From the NCBI GenBank assembly GCA_000226015.1, contig JH154278.1:23292-47647 (forward strand): a stretch of 24,356 nucleotides of DNA, written 5' to 3'. Positions 8,801 through 17,800 of this stretch are shown here, one piece after another; position 1 is the first letter of the stretch; each line of letters begins with the position of its first letter. The notes beneath the pieces are model-generated. The model had not been told where the DNA came from. It worked only from the letters and a program-made list of their open reading frames with translations, and did not search any database. The translations under genes were made by a program, and so were the position numbers. This DNA comes from Mnemiopsis leidyi (Eukaryota > Ctenophora > Tentaculata > Lobata > Bolinopsidae).

Positions 8801-11800
8801 AAGTACAAAATGATCGAAAAACGGTCATATAAGCTGCTTAACCCTCGGAAATAGTGAACAGGTGTCGCCTAAAAACTTATATATTCGATTTTATATATCA
8901 TATAATATTTCTATGTTCTTAACAAACAGGCTCGATGGCGCCTCGAGGGTGACTCTTGATCTTAGTCCTGACTCGTGATCAAGATCATGCAAAAACCGCA
9001 CTAAAACTACAAACCACTCTTTTAATAAAGTCATAGTTAATTGATAAAGAAACTTTGATTCTAGCTGCTACAATTTTGTATCTATCATATCTAACTACAT
9101 TTTATACCATTACAGTATCTTTCTACTCTTACATTTATTATGAAAGTTTCTTAAACTTTATAACTCAGATATCAGACGGATTTTCGAAAGGCTACAATTC
9201 AAGCATTGCTAACTCTAGAAAACTTTTACTCTCTATAACTCACTCCCTAGCCAATCCAAAGTCACTTCCTAATGATTCCCTAGAACAACTCCTTAGTAAC
9301 TCGTTAGTAACTCCATACTCATAGTAACTCTTTAGTAACTCTTTAGTAACTCTTTAGTAACTCTTAAGTAACTCCATAGTAACTCCTTAGTAACTCCATA
9401 GTTAGTAACGACCTAGTGTAACTCATAAGCAACTCCCTATAATGTCTTTATAATTTCCGGGCTAGTGGTTACTCCCGCACAATACCACTCATCTCTGTTC
9501 TCTACCGAAAGAATTCTCTACCGGAAGTTTAATTAATAATTTACACGGCAAATTGTGGAAGGAGAAATTACTTTGATCATCTTTACAATTTCTCATAATT
9601 GAGAAAGTTTGCTGGTTGGGAAAACAAAGCAGCAAGCGTGCTTCTCAATAAAAATATGCTTCTTAACTTGTTACTCAGTTAATGACTTATATGCTTAGTT
9701 GTGATTATCTAATTACCTAACACTCGACCTACCCTTGAGCTGTACAGGGAACAGTCACTGAAGATACTCTTCTTGAAGACAGCAGTGTGAGCCTGGATCA
9801 GCGAGTCAGTGATGTCCCACATTGTGTGTTGAAACACGTGATCTATCAACATTGCCTCTCTGCAATACCTGCAAAAACACGTGATCTATCAACATTGCCT
9901 CTCTGCAATACCTGCAAAAACACGTAATCTATCAATAGTGCTTCCCTTTACATCAATTGTTTCGACAAAATTGTTTGTTGAGGTGACAATCATGGCAAAG
10001 TGACAAAAACATTGTTATTAATTCCGATGAATATCTTGTCTTGTTACTTGTATCTTGATCCAGTTCAAATTATAATCACACACATTATAATCACACGACA
10101 GCTTATTTCATTGTTGTGCAACCTTCATAGGGGAGAAATAGAAATGTAACGTACGCGTTAAGAATCTTGATTCTTCTAGAAAGTTCGTGAGCCGGTGCAA
10201 GTAGTGGGATTGTGTTGTAGGTTTCTTGTAACGTCAAGTTAGCTCTGATTATCGATACCAAATACCTGCAAAATCATACTAGGTTAGATTAAATCACCAA
10301 TTCAGGATTTCAGTTGTTGAGTAGTTTTGATTGCTTAGATTTTTGAAATAGGCAAGGCCAATTGCAGAGTAGATAAACCTAATTTTCAGATAGCTGAGCA
10401 CCAGTTGGAGCAACCAGTACTTACAAAATTAACTGGGAGCTACATTGGTTATCAAGCCAAAATACACTTCCTGGTTATGGGACCTGTTCTATTTCACTTA
10501 AATGTAACGTACTTTCTACAGGTAAAACTTGCTGTATTTCTCTTAAATGTAACGTACTTTCTGCAGGTAAAACTTGCTCTATTTCACTTAAATGTAATGT
10601 ACTTTCTACAGGTAAAACTTGCTCTATTTCACTTAAATGTAACGTACTTTCTACAGGTAAAACTTGCTCTATTTCACTTAAATGTAACGTACTTTCTACA
10701 AATGAAACTTGTTCTATTTCTCTTAGATGTAACGTATTTCCTACAGTTAAAACTTAGTCTATTTCACTAAAAACTAACGTTCTTTCTACAGGTAAATCTT
10801 ACTCTATTTCACTAAAAACTAACGTACTTTCTGGTAGTCTCGTCTATGTCTCTCTTTAAAGCGGTAGTTTTAGTGAGGTTGGGCCACAACGGACGTTGCG
10901 TCCTGAAGAATATCTTGTGCCATCTGAGGAAGAGGAAGAGGAACCAGGCCGCACAGAGGACGAAGAAACCTCCGTTCAGGAGAATCATCTCCGGGAACAG
11001 GAAGTTTTCTTGGGGTAAAGAATGTGTTAGTAACTAACTAAGTAACTATCTAACTCAATGACTATCTTACTTAACCAAAAGTCTTACTTAATAAAGTTAG
11101 ATCTGGTTCTACGTAACTATGTTTAGAGTACAGTTCAGTCTGAGATATCGGGCTATTGATATCAGATGTGAAATTTCTTTCTAAATTTCGCTGTGGGAGC
11201 GTCGTAACGACATAACTGTCGATGGATTTCATCAGCTGGTAAAATTAGCAGTGAGTGTGATATGATCAAACCTTGGATGAAAGCGTTTTTAGTGTCCCAT
11301 CTCAATGCAGGCCCCCACAAAGGCGTTCCAGAAGTTAACGAAGAAAGAGAGAAAGAGCATGATATTGAAGGACATTATCCGGTAGGGACGTCCTACCATC
11401 GCAATACAGCCTGAATGTAGCGTAAGTAGAGTTTAATCAAGTGCAGTTTAATCAAGCAAGGTACGAGATGAAGGACGAAGGTTAAGTATGTCTGAAGGGC
11501 AATGAAACTATAAAAAGGCTTAATTTAAATCCTATTCAGGACAGATCGAGATAATCATGCTTTTAATATTTGCAATGTTGTCGAACATAATTGTATCTTA
11601 GATAATGGTATAATTAATTAGGAAATCGGGGACTAACAAACTGAAAATAAGATTCCCGTGAAGATGAACGCTTGGATCTTCTCATGATCGAAGGCTGCTC
11701 CGTATACAATGATAAGAGCGAACTTTAACAGGAACATATAACACTGAAAAATTCAGGCTTCACGAGCTAATCCACAGACATATGCATAATATGCGGTCAA

Positions 11801-14800
11801 GTTCAGATGATTCATTACACGTACGTACGACATGTTAACTGTAGGGGTTAAGGTTGTACGTATAAAATCATAACCGGTCTGAAACTTCAGTGTTTCTAAA
11901 GAAACGTCACGTAATAAACAAAATGTGGGATAAAACTCGAGATTTCCTCATAAGAAGAACGTTATATTTCACAGTGCTTGACTTACCCTCATGTGAACGA
12001 ACTTGCGTCTGAAGGAAGAGAGAAGATAGTAGCCACTCAGTAGCCACTCTTCATTGATCCCGTACACATATTCCGTCTCTTTCAGTAGAATGTACCCCTC
12101 GTGTTCGATTGTAATATCTGGAGTAGTGAGTCACGTGACTTAATGATTATACTTTAGAAGATTTTCACCACGATTTGGTATGAGTCAAGGAAGATGCTTA
12201 GAGCAGAGGGAGAAGACACTAGCAAATGGAAATCTGGTTGCTAAGGAAGAATACACTTACCAGTAAATACATGTCTCCGGTTGCTAAGGAAGATGTAGAG
12301 AGGAAGAGCACACCAGGCCAGAAGTATTACTACCGGACTCAGCGCGTGAACTAACGTCCACGTGTCACGTGACCATATCAGACAGGGAGAATCGTGACTA
12401 CCGTTAATCTGAGCGTTCACGTCAGGGTTAACATCCATTGTGTTAAGTTGAGGATCTGGACCTGGGAGAGTGTGGGTTCCATGTTAGCTGAAGATTTCGA
12501 TAATTCCTATATTTTGATTCCTATATTTTGGATTACTTTAGTAAGATATTATGATGTCAGTAAATTGACTGCTGCTGAGTGCTGGCTCGACTATAGCAGA
12601 TAGATATAATTTTGACTGTTGCTTCTCTAAGAAAAGGGGACGTTTATATCCGAATTCGAAATGTTAGTTCCGGCTTTTATCGAAATCTTTTCGGTGGCCG
12701 TTTCTCATAAGCTATAACGTTATGAAACCAAATGTTAACAATACATTTTCGGTCTTTATCACAATTCTCAAGAAGTGCATGTCCCGATAATTTGCACCAT
12801 GTAAACTTTGTAAACTTATGTGCTAAGTGAGAGAAATACCGACACAATAACAATGTATATTCTAAAACTGAGTTCTCGATGTTTTCGTTTAAGTTTGACG
12901 GTAACCGACTGCCGTCTGCCGTGTTATATAGCCTATCCTTAGGATCTTGCTGAATTGCACAGCTTTCGTCTCGTGAACTTTGAACACTAGGAAATATTTC
13001 CTAGTTGTTTACAACTCCCAAGATGGAAGTACGGTGTTTAACTATGCCCGTTTACCGGTTTAACCTTATCTGGTCCCCTGCTACATGGCTTGTAAACAGT
13101 GATCGGCCAGTTAAGGGCGGTCCGTGTAGGTTGACACCGTGCTTTCAGATATACAATATGCAAGTATTAAGTGCAACCTATACTATTACCTATGCTATTA
13201 AGCAATTTCTTCAAAGCGAGCTTAACTATATCATCTGGATATAATAATTGCACCACTACAGATCACTCAAGCGGATCAGAGCCCTTATAGTCTTAGATTT
13301 TGAGCCAATTCACTATGCAACGAAAATTTCTCAAATATTTAGATGTTGCATAGTTTTTCAGTTTTGACCGGTGGCACTCAAACGTCACTAATGAGAAACG
13401 GCATTTGTAGGACCACAAATTTTCTTGGAATTGTAACCTAATTTATCATACTGACAGTTGGCCCTATCTCAGCTCACAGTGCACAATCACCGTTATCTGG
13501 ACCATATGTCAGCAATTTTAATGAATTAAACTGTATCATAGTTCGGAAATAATATGAATAAATGAAAGCGAGAATAGGTAGGGCGTTGCTTTGTAGAAAT
13601 GGCCGATTATTTCAGCGGCATCAAAACTACCTGACAAAGAAGATAAACTATTTACAATTACAGTGGAGAAAGCCGGCCAGCTGTTAGACAACAATCAAGT
13701 CTATAAAAACACCTGCAGGCTTTTTGGATTTGTTCTTTCTCATTTGAAACGAGACTGTCGAAATTTCAAAACTGTTGTAGTTTTAGAAACACAGTAGCGC
13801 ATATCTTTGTAGCACCATGTTTCATAAAGAATGAGAGTTGCTTGCGTTCTCCTTATTATGCTTTATTCAAGAAGTTATGCGGAGGTCGACAACAACCCGG
13901 CTTTACAGCAACAGGACGGTAAGATGAACACAAATTGTATTAACATATTCACATATGATCCTGATTTATTACGATTATAAATCTGTATGGTATTCATACA
14001 GTACATTCAAATTTGCAGTAGGTACTTGTACATTCAAATTTGCAGTAGGTGCATGTTTAGCAGATTACTTGACATGTCCATTAATGGACTAATGTTGAAA
14101 TGAAACCTCTTTTATTTAGCGAACCTTATGATTTTACTTTTTACTCTATAACATAATCAGGATTCAGGACCTATATCAGGTCCTATCTTTATCTAGCACG
14201 TGTTAATTGTTAAACTCCGATTTCTCCAGATTGGCAGACACTCCGCCCGAACCAAGGAGCGACAGCTGAGTTCACATTCCTTTCCGGCAGTGTGGAATTT
14301 TTTATTTCCGGAAAGGATGCGATCGACCATCCCTCTTCAGAGTTTGACATAACTAGGAACCGACCGGATATCCGGCTGAATCCGGTTCCGGCCGGATATC
14401 CGGCTTCAAAATCCGGTTCCGGTTCCGGTCCGGTTTCAAAACCATTTGCCGGATTTTAGCCGGAAATAAATTTTTTTCAAATCAAATTTAAAAAAAATTC
14501 AAATCAAATAACTGGGACCAGTCCCATTAACTGGGACCAGTCCCATTAACTGGGACCAGTCCCACTAACTGGGACCAGTCCCACTAACTGGGACCAGTCC
14601 CACTTACTGGGACCAGTCCCACTTACTGGGACCAGTCCCACTAACTGGGACCAGTCCCACTTACTGGGACCAGTCCCACTAACTGGGACCAGTCCCACTC
14701 ATCAAATTTTAAGTTAAAAAACGACCAGTAAAGAATTTCCGGCCAAATCCGGCTACCCAAATTTTTTGATAAAAAACACCTGTTTCCGGTCCGGCAAAAT

Positions 14801-17800
14801 CCGGCTAACCGGAAATAAGATCCATTTCCGGCCGTTTCCGGTCCGGCGGCTAAAATTCTGGACCGGTCGGTTCCTAGACATAACCATGAGATTCTACATT
14901 AATGACACAGTACTAGGAGACCTGGAGACATTATCATTACATGTGCGGAGGGGCAGACCTTTGTAAAAATCATTCTAAATCCGGAGAGTAAGGAAATATG
15001 CAACACTGATTTTGCTCCAAGAGGTGTGTTTGGGATTTAGGAAGCCATTTAGAACTAACTTTATGGATCTGTATTGATCAATAGTTATCGCTTCAATACT
15101 TTTAATAATCGCTTCAAGAATAAATCCAATAACCATTAATTTTATGAAGTAAAATCGGACGTCTCACATCGACTGCAATTTTATCTGTTAGGCGAGTGGC
15201 AGCAAAATTTAATAGTTCCAAGAAACAAACGAAGGCTCCAATCTGACATAGAAAACGAACAACTGCTATCTTGCGATGAAGATGATTGGGAAAAGTGGGA
15301 GGAAAGAAGCACAAAAATAACAGGAGTACGGATGATGATGTCTGACAGCCCTTCTGCTGTTGTCAAGTTCAGGATTACTGCAAAAGAGAATATAGATATT
15401 GGTATGTGACTTGTTTGTGCTGATAGATGTTTGGTTAGTATAACCTTAAATGTATGGGTAGGTTCTCTCTTACATGTTTCGTGTGGTGTTATTGTATTTT
15501 TGCACTCACAACATTTCATGGCATCAAAACTCATCAGAGCGATCGCAGATATGAAGTATTTTTTATTAGCTGGCTCTAAGAATGCTGGCTCTAAGAATGC
15601 GATACTTCGGCTCCTCGCGCGAATCCCCACCGTCATTTAAAGTTGGAAGCTCAAGCTAAAGTGCCCCCAACCAAGGTCTCAGTTTAACTCGCAATCTGTA
15701 GTAAAGGATCTGATCTGGGTTTTATACTTAACAAAGATATCTTCAAGTCGTAAGATATATCTTAAGATGAGTCATTGCAATTATGAAAACTGGGCTCCCA
15801 GACAGTAGCTATCAAAATCACGGAATCTGATTTAAATTCTTGAGGCCATCATTTCATTTAGTAATCGCAATTTTTGACCAGGATCAGGAGCCGTAAGATT
15901 TTTGCGACAAATAATGGTTATCTTCACGCTTTCAAGCCTCGTTGGTTTTCAGCTGTCCCCTGTGGAGACGTGCAATATTTTGACAAGTACATCTGGCGAA
16001 TAGGACAAGAGCATTGCCCGATTGTCAAGGCACCATCTGTTGAAACAGCTATGATTGGTTGAAATTTCACCAATGTTTAAGTCATAATTTTTCGAAATCC
16101 TTTCTTTTTCCGAATGGAGTCTATAACCATATGATTACATATGATGAGTATCTCTGTCCTGATTGTGATCTTTTGGGATAGCTCATCATCAACTGCTTCG
16201 AATACAGGTACATACATCAAAGTGTAACCTGCTCTGATATGTTTTTCCTGGAGATCATCAATATCTTAATCGACATATTTTACAATTGCGTATTCAAATC
16301 TACATAAATATAAAACAATCAATGTTCCAGGATGGCTTGCGCCAGACATTGGCAAAAATTCCCCCACAAATCGCTTAAATTTCAATGTGAAGGAGAATTG
16401 TATCAAGTAAAAGACAGAAGCCACCCAGCCGTTGACCTTCAGACTGCACCTTAGCGATGAAACTAAAACTGTGGGAAGAGTAGTTGGGAACTTCTTAGAG
16501 GACACAACAGATTTCTATCTGCTGTAACCTTGACAACGAATCACATGATAAGTGTTGGACTAACTTGCGTGACCGTTTTTCTGACATGGGTGAACTACAA
16601 TGCATAATAAGACGTACTACTAAAATACTTAATTGACTTTGTTTCCCTTTGAGAAAATTTATTTCATCCTGGCTTTGTTTCTCATGTTTATTTTAAAGTT
16701 CAATCTAAGCAACTAAGAACTTCCCCTGTTTCTTAGGGTTCTGGTCGAACAATCTTCTGGTATTTAGAGATGAACGTGTCGTCATTGGAGCATTAGAACA
16801 CGTTACTCTGAATTGTGCCGAAAATGACTGGTCACACTGGTAAAACGAAACACGTGATGTTAAATGGGAGGAGATGGAACACACCCTTCACGCAGAAAAA
16901 ATTCAGATAAATATTTATTCTAAGACTGTCGCAGGTAAGGAGGAGTTTTTCCAATTATTTTTTGATCTCCATTGCTTTGAAGTTTAATCTTGTTAGAAAA
17001 TTTACTATAGTACTATGCTATGCTTAATAGCTTAGTAACTAAGTAACTAGTAACTTAGTAATTACGGATGGCAATAAAAGATTAGAAGGTGTTGTTATTA
17101 TGAGGTTCAAATTTCAAGTCTTTTCGAGTTAACTATCACTGATCATTGTATCATACTGGTACGGGCAGGTTGATTGCAAGAAACAAAACACTGCGATTGC
17201 AAGCATTTTTAACGTAAAATTCAGATAAATACCACGTTGTATGTGCTCATGACTCCAGGAGGGTGTAAACTGTAAATAAACTATAAATAAGCTTATTGAT
17301 TATAACTCAAATCTCGAGGCTCCGGGTTTAATAAGCTTACTTGTCGGGTGTAATTCTTGATGATCAAGTCTAATAACTTAGATATAATTACAAAAATCAT
17401 GAAAACACAAACAAGTCAAACTAATAATTTTTTTGTTCTGAAAACATTTGATGACGTCAGTCGTCACAGCACTTACTTCTGACGTCAGTACCGTTGTAAC
17501 GACACCACCACCACCTCACAGCTAGAATACCGAAGGGTAAGATAGTCAACTCCAGAAAGTACACAAACCATTTTCTCAGGAACGCTAGTATCTCCATGTG
17601 GTTTTCTGAGTGAGGGAACAATGGTTTTCACCGAACAATGAACTTAAAACTGGTATTTTTAAGTAGCGATTAACATTTTTTGATAACGAAGTACGGATCC
17701 TGATTTAAGTCATTTCATAAGAGGTTTATGACCTATATATTAGTATATTTTGATATCCCTAGGACTTCAATATTTTTCAATACCTCGACCACTAGTTGCC

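Larger units (their letters stand above)
7311..9732. other. 5' flank of the GPCR within intron 13
   Basis: No coding exon is supported. The stretch holds putative regulatory motifs upstream of the GPCR: a perfect CRE palindrome TGACGTCA at 7859-7866, and two TCACGTGAT boxes at 8082-8090 and 8099-8107. It also holds the 11-bp minisatellite at 9280-9440. The small open frame at 9055-9324 overlaps the minisatellite and is not credible as a gene. Confidence 0.5.
13831..16934 (+). pseudogene. Broken gene for a secreted protein with repeated two-exon modules
   Basis: Exon 1 (13831-13918) encodes a signal peptide (MRVACVLLIMLYSRSYA) and ends at donor GTAAGA in phase 1. Exon 2 (14230-14987) starts in matching phase (DDWQTLRPNQGATAEF) but is split by the hAT element at 14354-14876. 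If the element and one target copy are ignored, the frame continues through SSEFDITMRFYINDTVLG, then shifts by one base near 14940 to the frame that reaches donor GTAAGG. Exon 3 (15192-15401) is intact, phase 1-1, with CDEDDWEKW. Exon 4 (from 16331) resembles exon 2 (LTFRLHLSDET) and has TAA at 16408-16410. Exon 5 (16737-16934) resembles exon 3 (CAENDWSHW) and has TAA at 16841-16843. I do not recognise the module. It lies antisense in intron 5 of the multi-pass gene. Confidence 0.7.

Noticed and set aside
10405..10770. Plus-strand open frame with a perfect 15-residue repeat (LFHLNVTYFLQVKLA)
   Set aside because: It is a by-product of a 45-bp (multiple of three) minisatellite lying in intron 11 of the minus-strand gene. 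It has no splice context or other coding signs.
12241..12438. Independent 65-residue protein starting MDVNPDVNAQ
   Set aside because: The frame extends upstream through LNT to a strong acceptor that joins exon 5 in phase, and downstream it meets donor GTAAGT. It is exon 6.
15181..15636. Minus-strand 151-residue open frame
   Set aside because: Its first part is antisense to exon 3 of the plus-strand broken gene, whose splice sites, phase and match to exon 5 are better supported. The rest has no recognisable features.
16266..16505. Minus-strand 79-residue open frame
   Set aside because: It is antisense to exon 4 of the broken gene. The plus reading matches the exon 2 pattern.
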